In this document: piece after piece, positions 34,222 to 41,533 of the stretch
How positions within the stretch are numbered: position 1 is the first letter of the stretch
How the letters are laid out: each line of letters starts with the position of its first letter
Assembly: GCA_934561485.1 (NCBI GenBank)
Contig: CAKTGS010000001.1
Span: 1-64,000, forward strand
Length of the DNA stretch: 64,000 nt
From: an uncultured Faecalibacterium sp.
GTDB lineage: Bacteria > Bacillota > Clostridia > Oscillospirales > Ruminococcaceae
Reading direction: 5' to 3'
Notes under the pieces: model-generated
Told to the model about the DNA's origin: nothing
The model's input: the letters and a program-made list of their open reading frames with translations, nothing else
Database searches by the model: none
Translations under genes and position numbers: made by a program

Positions 34222-34409
34222 CATTTCCGGCCGCTTTTTCCAACACCAACTATGCGGTAACGGCGATTCCGCAGACCGATGATGCCTACTGCTACGGCGG
34301 CAAAATCGCCACCAATACCCGCTGCAGCACGACCAAGTGCAAAGTGGAAGGCAGATACATGAACAACGGCAATCTGATCATGGCCATTGCCATCGGGCGC
34401 TGGTACTAA
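34222..34409 (+). pseudogene. 3' fragment of a phage tail-fibre gene
   Basis: Only the last 62 codons of the fibre gene remain, nearly identical to 13998-14185 and ending AIAIGRWY. Homology starts abruptly at 34222, about 25 bp from the last repressor operator. A GTG at 34194 keeps a 71-codon frame open across the join, but this is unlikely to be functional. It marks the edge of a large internal deletion. Confidence 0.9.
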
Positions 34410-34699
34410 AGAAAGGAATCGCTTATGGAAATTACAATCGGAACTGCAATCTCAAAACCCGTGCAGACCCAGGCCCAGTGCAATGCCTACGCCGCCATGG
34501 CCGAAGCGGTCAATGCCCACAACGCCGCCTGCGCCGTGGGTGACACGCTGTGGACCATTGAGGACAAAGAGGACTGCTACACCGTAACCGAGGACGGCAC
34601 CGTGCCGGAGCCGGAAACCCCGGCCCCTGCTGCCGAAGATGACCTGGCCGCTTTGATGGTGGACCATGAATACCGCATCACCCTGCTGGAGCTGGGGGT
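34222..34699 (+). repeat. Copy B of the duplicated phage segment
   Basis: Nearly identical to 13998-14475, same orientation. Unlike copy A, no toxin-antitoxin cassette separates it from XkdX. Confidence 0.9.
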
Positions 34700-34718
34700 T
34701 ACCGACACCGATAACTGA
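34425..34718 (+). CDS. Small phage tail-module protein (paralogue of 14201-14488)
   Basis: The 97-residue protein differs from its paralogue at only a few positions (for example Asp/Lys near residue 52) until the last residues, which read VTDTDN instead of VAEE. It is followed 15 bp later by XkdX. Function unknown. Confidence 0.7.
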   Translation: MEITIGTAISKPVQTQAQCNAYAAMAEAVNAHNAACAVGDTLWTIEDKEDCYTVTEDGTVPEPETPAPAAEDDLAALMVDHEYRITLLELGVTDTDN

Positions 34719-34733
34719 TAGGAGGACAAAACT

Positions 34734-34901
34734 ATGTTGTATCGCACCTGCAAACGCCTGATCGAGCGCGGCCTGACCAATGGTCTGGCCGACAAGCTGG
34801 ACGTGCTCTTCGCCGCCGGACGGCTGACCGAAGAGGAATACAAAGAGCTGACCGAGCTGCTGGCGGAGACGGAGAAGGGGGCGGCAAAGGATGGCGATTA
34901 A
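34734..34901 (+). CDS. XkdX-family small phage protein
   Basis: The 55-residue protein, MLYRTCKRLIERGLTNGLAD then AAGRLTEEEYKELTE, follows a GGAGG site and overlaps the endolysin start by 11 bp. It is almost the same as the product of 15111-15278. Confidence 0.8.
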   Translation: MLYRTCKRLIERGLTNGLADKLDVLFAAGRLTEEEYKELTELLAETEKGAAKDGD

Positions 34902-35304
34902 GCAGTACAGCCTTGCCAAGGATGGCACCCGCCGCCTGGCCCCCAGCTTTTCTGTGCGGGAGTTCCGCTGCAAGGACGGCTCTGACACCATTATGGTGGA
35001 CGAGGCCCTGACGGTGCTGCTGCAGGCCATCCGGGAGCACTTTGGCAAGGCGGTGGTGATCACCAGCGGCTACCGCACAGCCGCCCACAACGCCGCCGTG
35101 GGCGGCGCCAAGAGCAGCCAGCACCTGCTGGGCCGGGCAGCAGACATCCAGGTGCAGGGCGTCCCTGTGGAGGACGTGGCCGCCTACGCCGAGCGCCTGA
35201 TGCCCACCTGGGGCGGCGTGGGCCGCTACCCGGTCAAGGCAGGCCGCACCAAGGGCTGGGTGCACGTGGACACCCGCGCCAACAAGAGCCGGTGGACGCT
35301 GTGA
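34891..35304 (+). CDS. M15-family peptidase (phage endolysin)
   Basis: The 137-residue enzyme is a zinc D,D-/L,D-type peptidase that cuts peptidoglycan peptides. The zinc site is visible as SSQHLLGRAADI (His and Asp) and GWVHVD (second His), with TSGYRT before them. It replaces the GH25 muramidase of the other cassette. No signal peptide is present, so release depends on the holins. Confidence 0.92.
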   Translation: MAIKQYSLAKDGTRRLAPSFSVREFRCKDGSDTIMVDEALTVLLQAIREHFGKAVVITSGYRTAAHNAAVGGAKSSQHLLGRAADIQVQGVPVEDVAAYAERLMPTWGGVGRYPVKAGRTKGWVHVDTRANKSRWTL

Positions 35305-35316
35305 GGGGGTGATGAT

Positions 35317-35619
35317 ATGAGCAAGAAAATCTTTATCAGCCAGCCTATGGGCGGTCTGCCCGATGAGCAGGTGCTCCAGGAACGAGCTGCCGCGATCAGC
35401 AAGGCAAAGGCCCTGCTGGGCAAAGACGTAGATCCGCTGGAAACCTTTTTTGATGATTTCGGTCCGGCAGCAAAGCCGCTGGACTATCTGGCCCGCAGCC
35501 TTGAATTTTTGGCTAGGGCAGATGTGGCAGTCTTTGCCCCAGGCTGGCGGAACGCCCGTGGCTGTCGAATCGAGCACCTGTGCGCTCTGGAGTACGGCAT
35601 CCCCGTGATGGAGGTGTAA
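35317..35619 (+). CDS. DUF4406 nucleoside-deoxyribosyltransferase-like protein
   Basis: The 100-residue protein starts KKIFISQPMGGLPDE and carries ARADVAVFAPGWRNARGCRI, EHLCALEYGIPV, the pattern of phage DUF4406 proteins. They are structurally related to nucleoside 2-deoxyribosyltransferases and may act on nucleotide sugars or signals. Its place inside a lysis module, between endolysin and holin, is unusual. Confidence 0.8.
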   Translation: MSKKIFISQPMGGLPDEQVLQERAAAISKAKALLGKDVDPLETFFDDFGPAAKPLDYLARSLEFLARADVAVFAPGWRNARGCRIEHLCALEYGIPVMEV

Positions 35620-35621
35620 AC

Positions 35622-36047
35622 ATGAAAGACACCTTTTGTGCAGCCGTGGGAGCCATCGGCGCGGCCATTGCCAGCCTGTATGGCGGCTGGGATGCCGCAC
35701 TGCAGACGCTGATCATCTTTATGGCCATCGACTACATTACCGGCCTGATCGTGGCAGGCGTGTTCCACACCAGCCCCAAGAGCCGGACCGGTGCCCTGGA
35801 AAGCCGCGCAGGCTGGAAGGGCCTGATCCGCAAGGGCGAGACCCTGCTGATCGTGCTGGTAGCCTGCCGGCTGGATGCCGTGATGGCAACCAGCTTTGTG
35901 CGGGACGCTGTGGTGATCGGCTTCGTCTGCAACGAGACCCTGAGCATCATCGAAAACGCTGGCCTGATGGGCCTGCCGATCCCGGCGGCGCTCACCAAGG
36001 CCGTGGACGTTCTGAAGCAGCGCTCGGAAGAGCAGAAAGGAAACTGA
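35622..36047 (+). CDS. Phage holin (holin_4_1 / toxin-secretion type)
   Basis: The 141-residue protein has three to four membrane helices and the family motif IIFMAIDYITGLIVAG followed by SRAGWKGLIRKGETLL. The ATG at 35622 follows GGAGGTGTAAAC. It is the first of two holins in this module. Confidence 0.9.
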   Translation: MKDTFCAAVGAIGAAIASLYGGWDAALQTLIIFMAIDYITGLIVAGVFHTSPKSRTGALESRAGWKGLIRKGETLLIVLVACRLDAVMATSFVRDAVVIGFVCNETLSIIENAGLMGLPIPAALTKAVDVLKQRSEEQKGN

Positions 36048-36048
36048 T

Positions 36049-36321
36049 ATGAAGGCACACATCATGACTAACACCACCCGCACCGTTTCCGCTGGTACCG
36101 TGGCCCGCACCGCCGTGCTGGGCCTTGCCCTGGCAAATCAGATCCTCAGCGCCTGCGGCAAGCCGTTGCTGCCCATCGACAGCGAGCAGCTGGAACAGCT
36201 GGTCACCGCAGGCTGCACCACTGCGGCAGCTATCTGGGCGTGGTGGAAGAATAACAGCTTCACCCAGGCCGCCCTGGCCGCTGACGCCGAGTATGAGCGC
36301 CAGAAGAAGAGCGTGCACTAA
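36049..36321 (+). CDS. SPP1-type holin
   Basis: The 90-residue protein has two hydrophobic stretches and the conserved end AWWKNNSFTQAALAAD. It begins one base after the previous stop. Paralogue of 16145-16396. Having two holin types in a row suggests a holin/pinholin or holin/antiholin pair. Confidence 0.85.
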   Translation: MKAHIMTNTTRTVSAGTVARTAVLGLALANQILSACGKPLLPIDSEQLEQLVTAGCTTAAAIWAWWKNNSFTQAALAADAEYERQKKSVH

Positions 36322-36337
36322 TCCCCATACATGACAA

Positions 36338-36376
36338 GAGCCGCAGCCCCGTGATAAGGGCTGCGGCTCATTTTTT
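36338..36376 (+). terminator. Terminator of the lysis module
   Basis: GAGCCGCAGCCC (36338-36349) pairs with GGGCTGCGGCTC (36358-36369), followed by a run of six T. Confidence 0.92.
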
Positions 36377-36377
36377 G

Positions 36378-36806
36378 TTATGCCAGGTGCAGTTCGTCTT
36401 TCAATGCCTTTTGAAGCACACGGGAGAAGTTGACCCCCTGCGCCACCGCAGCATCATTCAGCCACGCCGGAATGGACAAAGTCTTTTTTACGGACTTTTC
36501 AAAATGCTTTTTTGCATATTCGGCTACATCCACCGACACCAGATTGACGATGCATTCGCCTACCGGCATATCCGGGTCAAGTTCTTTCGACACTGCCACA
36601 GGGTCAATGGTCCCCAGCTTGGACGGCGCAGGAACCTTCTCGCCATCACGCTGGGCGGTATACAGATAACCCGCAAGGCACTCCACAGCCATCTCCATGG
36701 CATCCTCGAAGCTGTCACCCTGCGTTGCCAGATAGTTCAGATCCGGGAAGATGACCGAATAGCCATCGTCCTCTTTATAAAAGCAAGCCGGATACATTGA
36801 TAACAT
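36378..36806 (-). CDS. hicB: HicB antitoxin
   Basis: The 142-residue protein has the HicB partial-RNase H fold (YPACFYKEDDGYSVIFPDL, then GDSFEDAMEMAVECL) and a C-terminal ribbon-helix-helix/HTH region (LSIPAWLNDAAVAQGVNFSR). It neutralises HicA and represses the operon. AGGAGGGC precedes the ATG. It lies 40 bp after hicA. Confidence 0.92.
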   Translation of the reverse strand: MLSMYPACFYKEDDGYSVIFPDLNYLATQGDSFEDAMEMAVECLAGYLYTAQRDGEKVPAPSKLGTIDPVAVSKELDPDMPVGECIVNLVSVDVAEYAKKHFEKSVKKTLSIPAWLNDAAVAQGVNFSRVLQKALKDELHLA

Positions 36807-36846
36807 AGTTCAGCCCTCCTATTTGTACGGAGAAAAGGCAAGGGCC

Positions 36847-37038
36847 TTATTTCAGCCCTGCCTGTCTCCGAATGGATAACTCCGTTCGTCTGTCAAGTTC
36901 TTTGCCTTTGTGGAATGGAATCGTGACCTTGCCTTGCTTCGTTGGATGTACATACTGCCGATGTGAGCCATTCTGCTCTTTGAACACCCAGCCATCCGCA
37001 AGGATGATCTTTTCCATTTCCCTTGGTTTTAACGGCAT
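36847..37038 (-). CDS. hicA: HicA mRNA interferase toxin
   Basis: The 63-residue protein has the HicA dsRBD-like fold with the catalytic His in NGSHRQYVHPTKQGKVTIP and the GKELDRRTELSIRRQAGL end. The ATG at 37038 follows GGAGG nine bases upstream. It is the first gene of the hicA-hicB operon, next to attR, and would stabilise the element against loss. Confidence 0.93.
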   Translation of the reverse strand: MPLKPREMEKIILADGWVFKEQNGSHRQYVHPTKQGKVTIPFHKGKELDRRTELSIRRQAGLK

Positions 37039-37062
37039 CGCACTCAACCTCCTTACAAGGAT

Positions 37063-37098
37063 ATTATAACAGAGAATACGTATCAAGTCAATACGTAT
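37063..37098 (-). promoter_or_regulatory. hicAB promoter with two palindromic operators
   Basis: TTGACT (37086-37091) and TATAAT (37063-37068) on the minus strand are 17 bp apart. The palindrome ATACGTAT occurs at 37076-37083 and 37091-37098, bracketing the -35 element at a 15-bp period, as expected for HicB dimers. Confidence 0.88.
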
Positions 37099-37197
37099 TG
37101 CAAAATAATGTAGCAACAGCCACAAAAATCAGATGACGCCCAGAGCGGTTGTTGTCTGCGCTGCTATGTGTCGGAAAGTGTTCCATTTTTCCGCATT

Positions 37198-37243
37198 GGT
37201 AGTTATAATGGTTTGGTAGTAAAATATGGTAGTAGTTTGGAAG
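37198..37243 (+). repeat. Short direct repeats near attR, candidate integrase arm sites
   Basis: GGTAGT occurs at 37198, 37215 and 37228, with GGAAGT at 37238. They lie 90-130 bp inside attR, where tyrosine integrases bind arm-type sites. A single GGAAGT occurs near 29774 inside attL. Confidence 0.45.
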
Positions 37244-37329
37244 TTCTTCTATTTTATCCGTTTTCTTTCGCACGGGGTCATTCTGTACAAATGGAAAATC
37301 CCCCGCAGTTTTCACGAAACTACGAGGGA

Positions 37330-37400
37330 TTTTCTTGGCGGAGTAGGAGGGATTTGAACCCTCGCGCCGTTGTTTAGACGACCTACGCCCTTAGCAGGGG
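37330..37400. repeat. attR: 71-bp copy within the intact tRNA-Ser gene
   Basis: Identical to 29642-29712. The right flank continues into the tRNA 5' half, so the element restores the gene on integration. Confidence 0.95.
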
Positions 37401-37429
37401 CGCCTCTTCGGCCTCTTGAGTACTACTCC
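37336..37429 (-). tRNA. tRNA-Ser (anticodon GCU)
   Basis: The minus strand reads GGAGTAG at the 5' end and CTACTCC-G-CCA at the 3' end. It has a long class II variable arm and the anticodon loop CTGCTAA (37391-37397), giving GCU. CCA is encoded. This gene is the integration target of the neighbouring element. Confidence 0.96.
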
Positions 37430-37463
37430 AGAGCAAAGTGTGTTACACTTATTCAATAAAAAA

Positions 37464-37551
37464 TGGCGGAGAGAGTGGGATTCGAACCCACGGTACGTTG
37501 CCGTACGGCAGTTTTCAAGACTGCTTCCTTAAACCACTCGGACATCTCTCC
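37464..37551 (-). tRNA. tRNA-Ser (anticodon UGA)
   Basis: The minus strand reads GGAGAGA at the 5' end and TCTCTCC-G-CCA at the 3' end. It has a class II variable arm and the anticodon loop CTTGAAA, giving UGA. CCA is encoded. It lies 34 bp upstream of tRNA-Ser(GCU), likely one transcript. Confidence 0.96.
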
Positions 37552-37700
37552 TTGTGGACATTCGTCTTACGCCGTGTCGAATGCCTATTTACTTTAACAG
37601 ATTTTCCGCGCGCTGTCAAGCCCTCTTGCAAATTTTTTCTGCCGTTCCAAAAATCCCTCGGTTTTTCACAACCTTTTTGGGTCAGCCTATGAAAAAGCTC

Positions 37701-37729
37701 TTTACAGAAACATCTTTTTGTTGTATAAT
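37701..37729 (+). promoter_or_regulatory. Promoter of the XRE/S24 regulator gene
   Basis: TTTACA (37701-37706) and TATAAT (37724-37729) are 17 bp apart. Confidence 0.8.
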
Positions 37730-37769
37730 AAACGTACAAAAACATCCCGTGGTGCAAAGGAGAATTACC

Positions 37770-38402
37770 ATGTCGTTTTCAGAGCTATTGAAGCAGTGCC
37801 GCAAAAAACAGGGCGTCAGCCAGGCAGAGCTTGCCGCAAAGCTCGGTGTCACCCAGCAGGCCGTTGGCAAGTGGGAAAGCGGCAAATCCTCCCCAGACCC
37901 GTCCACAGTGGCCCGCATTGCGGAGCTGCTGAACACCACTGCAGATTACCTGCTGGGGCTGTACCGCCCGGTGAGCAACGTTTCCGCCCCGGAAGAGCGC
38001 TTTTTTGGCAGCTACTCCGAGAGCCTGATCCCGGTGATCGGCACGGTCAAGGCCGGGTACGGTGCCCTGGCCTTTGAGGAGGACTACGGCCAGGAATATG
38101 CCCGCGTAAAGGACCCCTCCAATTACTTTTACCTGGTGGTGCGCGGCGACAGCATGGAGCCCCGTATCCAGGATGGCGACCTGGCACTGGTGCACAAGCA
38201 GGACACGCTGGAAAACGGCGACTTGGGCGTGCTGATCTACGGGGACGAGGGCGAAGGCACCCTGAAGCGCTACATTCAGCGCGGCAACTGCGTGGTGCTG
38301 CAGCCCTTCAACCCCGCCTACAACGAGCTGGTGATCAAGGGTGAGGACCTGAACCGCCTGCACATTGCCGGCCGCGTGGTGGAAACCAAAGCAAAGTGGT
38401 AA
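37770..38402 (+). CDS. XRE-HTH / S24 peptidase regulator
   Basis: The 210-residue protein combines an N-terminal XRE helix-turn-helix (VSQAELAAKLGVTQQAVGKW) with a C-terminal LexA/CI-like S24 domain. The S24 domain has a cleavage-type site in GTVKAGYG, the catalytic Ser in VRGDSMEPRI and the Lys near EGTLKRYI. It may be a chromosomal stress regulator or a leftover phage repressor. It lies outside attR and its neighbours are host genes, including a DNA-repair pair. The ATG at 37770 follows AAAGGAG. Confidence 0.88.
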   Translation: MSFSELLKQCRKKQGVSQAELAAKLGVTQQAVGKWESGKSSPDPSTVARIAELLNTTADYLLGLYRPVSNVSAPEERFFGSYSESLIPVIGTVKAGYGALAFEEDYGQEYARVKDPSNYFYLVVRGDSMEPRIQDGDLALVHKQDTLENGDLGVLIYGDEGEGTLKRYIQRGNCVVLQPFNPAYNELVIKGEDLNRLHIAGRVVETKAKW

Positions 38403-38410
38403 AAGCAAAA

Positions 38411-38440
38411 GGGGCTGCTGCGAACCGCAGCAGCCCCCTT
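38411..38440 (+). terminator. Terminator after the XRE/S24 regulator
   Basis: GGGGCTGCTGCG (38411-38422) pairs with CGCAGCAGCCCC (38426-38437) around AAC, followed by a short T run. It is close to the next start, so some readthrough is possible. Confidence 0.65.
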
Positions 38441-38458
38441 TGCTTTGGGAGGTATCGC

Positions 38459-39817
38459 ATGGAGCAGACTTTAATGGACAAGCTGACCATTCTGGCGGAC
38501 AGTGCCAAGTATGATGTTGCCTGCACTTCCAGCGGGGCATCCCGCACAGCACGGGCGGGCACGGTGGGCAGCTGCTATGCCCCGGGCTGCTGCCACGCCT
38601 TTACCGCCGATGGCCGCTGCGTCAGCCTGCTCAAGGTGCTCATGACCAACTGCTGCTCCTTCGACTGCAGCTACTGCGTCAACCGCAGGTCCAACGACAT
38701 CCCCCGGGCCACCTTTGCGCCCCGGGAGCTGGCCGAGCTGACCATGGAGTTCTACCGCCGCAACTACATCGAGGGCCTGTTTTTGTCCAGCGCGGTGCTG
38801 GGCACCCCGGACTACACCACCGAGCGGATGCTGGCGGTGCTGCGGCTGCTGCGGGGCGAATACCGCTTTGGGGGCTACATCCACGCCAAGGCCATTCCGG
38901 GCACCAGCCCCGAGCTTTTGCAGCAGCTGGGCTACCTGGCCGACCGCCTGAGCGTGAACGTGGAGCTGCCCAGTGAGCGCAGCCTGAACCTGCTGGCCCC
39001 GGACAAGGGCCGTCACTCCATCTTCCGGCCCATGAAGCAGATCGCGGTGTCCGGCGCTGCCAGCCGGGAGGAGCTTACCCTCTACCGCCATGCTCCCAGA
39101 TTTGCCCCCGCCGGGCAGAGCACTCAGATGATCGTGGGGGCTTCGCCGGAGACGGACTACCACATTTTAAAGCTCACCGAGGGCATGTACCACAAATACG
39201 GCCTGAAGCGGGTGTTCTACTCCGCCTACATTCCGGTAACCGAGGACACCCGCCTGCCGGCCCTGGACACCAAGCCCCCGCTGCTGCGGGAGCACCGGCT
39301 GTACCAGGCCGACTGGCTGCTGCGGTTCTACCAGTTCCAGGCGGATGAGATTCTGGACAAGGACAACCCCAACTTCAACCCCTATCTGGACCCCAAGTGC
39401 AACTGGGCTGTGCAGCACTACGGGCTGTTCCCCGTGGACGTGAACCGCGCCCCCTTCGAGATGCTGCTGCGGGTACCGGGCATCGGCCCCAAAAGCGCCC
39501 GGCGCATCTGGCACGCCCGCAGGCAGGCCGCGCTGGGGCTGGACGAGCTGAAGCGCATGGGCGTGGTGCTCAAGCGGGCGCAGTATTTCATCACCTGCCG
39601 GGGCTTTGCGGGGGCGCAGCCCGGACGCGGCACCGCCGGGCGGGAACGCATTACCCGGGCGCTCATCGACCCCACTGTATTCGGCGGCAATTGTGAGCAG
39701 CTCAGCCTGTTCAGCCCGCCCGCCGTAGACCACCTTGTGGGGCAGGGCGTGCCGCCGCGCGCCGCCATGCGCATGGTGCGGGAGGAGGCAGTGCAATGTC
39801 TGGCCAAGGCCCTGTAA
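38459..39817 (+). CDS. Radical SAM protein, putative DNA modification/repair (UDG-linked type)
   Basis: The 452-residue protein has the radical-SAM cluster motif in NCCSFDCSYCVNR (CxxxCxxC), binding a 4Fe-4S cluster and S-adenosylmethionine. A helix-hairpin-helix-like region near the C-terminus (MLLRVPGIGPKSARRI) suggests DNA binding. This matches the family annotated as putative DNA modification/repair radical SAM protein. The next gene, overlapping by 22 bp, is its usual partner. The substrate is not established. Start set by GGGAGGTATCGC. Confidence 0.88.
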   Translation: MEQTLMDKLTILADSAKYDVACTSSGASRTARAGTVGSCYAPGCCHAFTADGRCVSLLKVLMTNCCSFDCSYCVNRRSNDIPRATFAPRELAELTMEFYRRNYIEGLFLSSAVLGTPDYTTERMLAVLRLLRGEYRFGGYIHAKAIPGTSPELLQQLGYLADRLSVNVELPSERSLNLLAPDKGRHSIFRPMKQIAVSGAASREELTLYRHAPRFAPAGQSTQMIVGASPETDYHILKLTEGMYHKYGLKRVFYSAYIPVTEDTRLPALDTKPPLLREHRLYQADWLLRFYQFQADEILDKDNPNFNPYLDPKCNWAVQHYGLFPVDVNRAPFEMLLRVPGIGPKSARRIWHARRQAALGLDELKRMGVVLKRAQYFITCRGFAGAQPGRGTAGRERITRALIDPTVFGGNCEQLSLFSPPAVDHLVGQGVPPRAAMRMVREEAVQCLAKAL

Positions 39818-40593
39818 CCCCCAAGGGGGCACGCATGCTCCACGATGCCGCTGTGGTCTACCTGTACGATGGCAGCTTTGAGGGCTTTTTGTGCTGCGTA
39901 TACGAAAGCTTTGCCCAGCACGAGATTCCCTTTGCAGTGTGGACGCCCCAGCGGGAAACCGCCACCCTCTACCCCGTCAAGGAGATCACCACCAGCCCTG
40001 CTCTTGCCCGGCGGGTGTTCGCCAGCTTTGGCCAAAAGCTGGGGGCCGAGACCGAATACCTTGTCAGCCGGGATTTTCTCTCCGGGCAGGAGGACAAAGA
40101 GCTTTTGCTGCTCCGCTTTCTGCATTTGGCCTTTGCGCTGGGCCCGGGCACGGTCAAACGGGAGGGGCACCCGGTGGTTGCGCCCCTCTACGCCATGAAA
40201 AAAAGTCTGGACTGGGAAGTGGACAAGTTTCAGGGCTTTGTGCGGTTTGAAGAACACGATGGGATGCTGGGCGCGGTCATCCATCCTAAAAATTATATCC
40301 TCCCCCTGCTGCGGCCCCACTTCTGCGGGCGGTTCCCGGAAGAGAATTTTCTCATCTACGATGCCGTGCACCAGGCCGTGCTGCTGCATGAAAACCACAA
40401 GACCCAGCTGCTGGAATTGGCCGCTCCGCTGGAACTGCCCCCGCCGGATGAGCGGGAGCAGCAGTTTCAGGCCCTGTGGACGCAGTTCTACAAGACGCTG
40501 GAGATCCAGGCACGCCACAACGAAAAAGGCCGCATGACCCATTGCCCCAAGCGCTTCTGGGCGGATATGGTGGAGCTGCGGGGGGAGTTGTAA
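39796..40593 (+). CDS. DUF4130-type partner of the radical SAM protein, putative DNA repair
   Basis: The 265-residue protein carries YLYDGSFEGFLCCVYESF at its start and HDGMLGAVIHPKNYILPLL in the middle, then ends FWADMVELRGEL, the pattern of the DUF4130 / TIGR03915 family. In other genomes it is encoded next to this radical SAM family and sometimes fused to a uracil-DNA glycosylase domain, which is absent here. GGGAGGAGG precedes the ATG at 39796. Translational coupling suggests a complex. Confidence 0.85.
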   Translation: MSGQGPVTPKGARMLHDAAVVYLYDGSFEGFLCCVYESFAQHEIPFAVWTPQRETATLYPVKEITTSPALARRVFASFGQKLGAETEYLVSRDFLSGQEDKELLLLRFLHLAFALGPGTVKREGHPVVAPLYAMKKSLDWEVDKFQGFVRFEEHDGMLGAVIHPKNYILPLLRPHFCGRFPEENFLIYDAVHQAVLLHENHKTQLLELAAPLELPPPDEREQQFQALWTQFYKTLEIQARHNEKGRMTHCPKRFWADMVELRGEL

Positions 40594-40622
40594 GCACTCC
40601 TTCCGTCTGCTCACGCGATGTG

Positions 40623-40740
40623 AACTCCCCCAGTCATTTCGCTTGCGCTCAATGACAGCCCCCTCTAGGATGGGGCCTTTGGCAAAACCGGAAACCTTGC
40701 CGCACTGCCAAAGGCTTCCCCCGGACGGGGGAAGGCTTTT
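40623..40740. repeat. Intergenic MITE-like repeat
   Basis: Begins AACTCCCCCAG and contains the paired blocks GGCCTTTGGCA / TGCCAAAGGC seen in related copies. It resembles the element at 50961-51094. It has no coding capacity. Confidence 0.65.
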
Positions 40741-40766
40741 GTGCTGCCGCAGGGGATGCGTGCTTA

Positions 40767-41249
40767 TTATTCTTTCTTTTCCGCTTCCAGTGCGCTCTCC
40801 ACGCCCTTGAGCAGGTCCTCCGCCGGGATGCCGTACAGCCTTGCCAGCGCCATCAGGTTGGAGGTGTTCGGCTCCGAGGTGCCGTTCTCCCACTTGGACA
40901 CCGCCTGCCGGCTTACGCCGATGCTCTCGGCCACGAACTCCTGGGTCATCTTGCAGCGGGTGCGGTTTTCCTTGAGCATCTCGGAAAGCGACTTGCGCAC
41001 GATCTTGGTTTCTTCGGTCATCTTGGGCGGCTTTTCCAGATTGCGGGCAATGCGGAAAAGCAGACAGATCGCCGCCACAATGGCAATCGGGATCAGCACC
41101 CGGAGCAGGATGTTGGTATAGCGGTAGAACTTTTCCAGCAGAATAGCTCTGCGCACATAGGCTTCCACCATTTCCGGGGTGGCGCTCTGCGCCTCTACCT
41201 CCACGACCTTGAGCAGCGCAAATGCGGTTTGGTTCAGCAAGTTCATCAT
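40767..41249 (-). CDS. Membrane-anchored XRE-type regulator with C-terminal HTH
   Basis: The 160-residue protein has a single membrane helix (about 48-66, VLIPIAIVAAICLLF) and a C-terminal XRE helix-turn-helix (MTQEFVAESIGVSRQAVSKW), the reverse of the common arrangement. AAAGGAGG precedes the ATG at 41249; a second ATG follows directly. It probably senses envelope or cytoplasmic state while tethered to the membrane. An extended -10 (TGCTACAAT, 41294-41302 on the minus strand) precedes it. Confidence 0.8.
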   Translation of the reverse strand: MMNLLNQTAFALLKVVEVEAQSATPEMVEAYVRRAILLEKFYRYTNILLRVLIPIAIVAAICLLFRIARNLEKPPKMTEETKIVRKSLSEMLKENRTRCKMTQEFVAESIGVSRQAVSKWENGTSEPNTSNLMALARLYGIPAEDLLKGVESALEAEKKE

Positions 41250-41427
41250 AATAGTTCCTCCTTTGAAGTGTTGTTGCTGGGGGCTGTGGCCTGATTGTAG
41301 CAAAAAATGCCGGTTGCGTCCACCAACGCACCTGTAAACTTTGGTTGCGGGGGCTGTTTTTGCCCCAAAGCAAAGGTTTCCTAGCCAAGATTTATCATTT
41401 CTTAACAAAAACGTTGCTTTTGCATCG

Positions 41428-41455
41428 TTGCAACCTGCAAAAGCTATGGTATACT
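41428..41455 (+). promoter_or_regulatory. Promoter of the cyclophilin gene
   Basis: TTGCAA (41428-41433) and TATACT (41450-41455) are 16 bp apart with an extended TGG before the -10. Confidence 0.75.
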
Positions 41456-41533
41456 ATAAGGGATATCCGGGCAGGCATTTCTGCCGCACACACCCCCGCT
41501 GCGGGGTCAACACAAAAGGAGTATTGTAGCGTT

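Larger units (their letters stand above)
29642..37400. mobile_element. Integrated remnant phage or satellite element in tRNA-Ser(GCU)
   Basis: 71-bp perfect direct repeats bound the element. The left copy is the 3' half of a tRNA-Ser gene; the right copy is part of the complete gene. Inside are a tyrosine integrase, CI/S24 repressor with operators, a phage fibre fragment, XkdX, an endolysin and two holins, plus accessory genes at both edges. Head, packaging and replication genes are absent, so it cannot form particles alone. The repeat spacing gives a length of 7,688 bp. Confidence 0.9.

Noticed and set aside
34222-34409. Diversity-generating retroelement template/variable repeat pair with 13998-14185
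   Set aside because: The two near-identical fibre ends look like a TR/VR pair at first, but substitutions are not limited to adenines and no reverse transcriptase is present in the window. Simple duplication explains them.
29642-37400. Integrative conjugative element
   Set aside because: There is no relaxase, type IV secretion or coupling protein gene; repressor, holins and endolysin show phage origin.
37554-37769. N-terminal extension of the XRE/S24 regulator
   Set aside because: It would span the gene's own promoter; the ATG at 37770 has an AAAGGAG site at proper distance.
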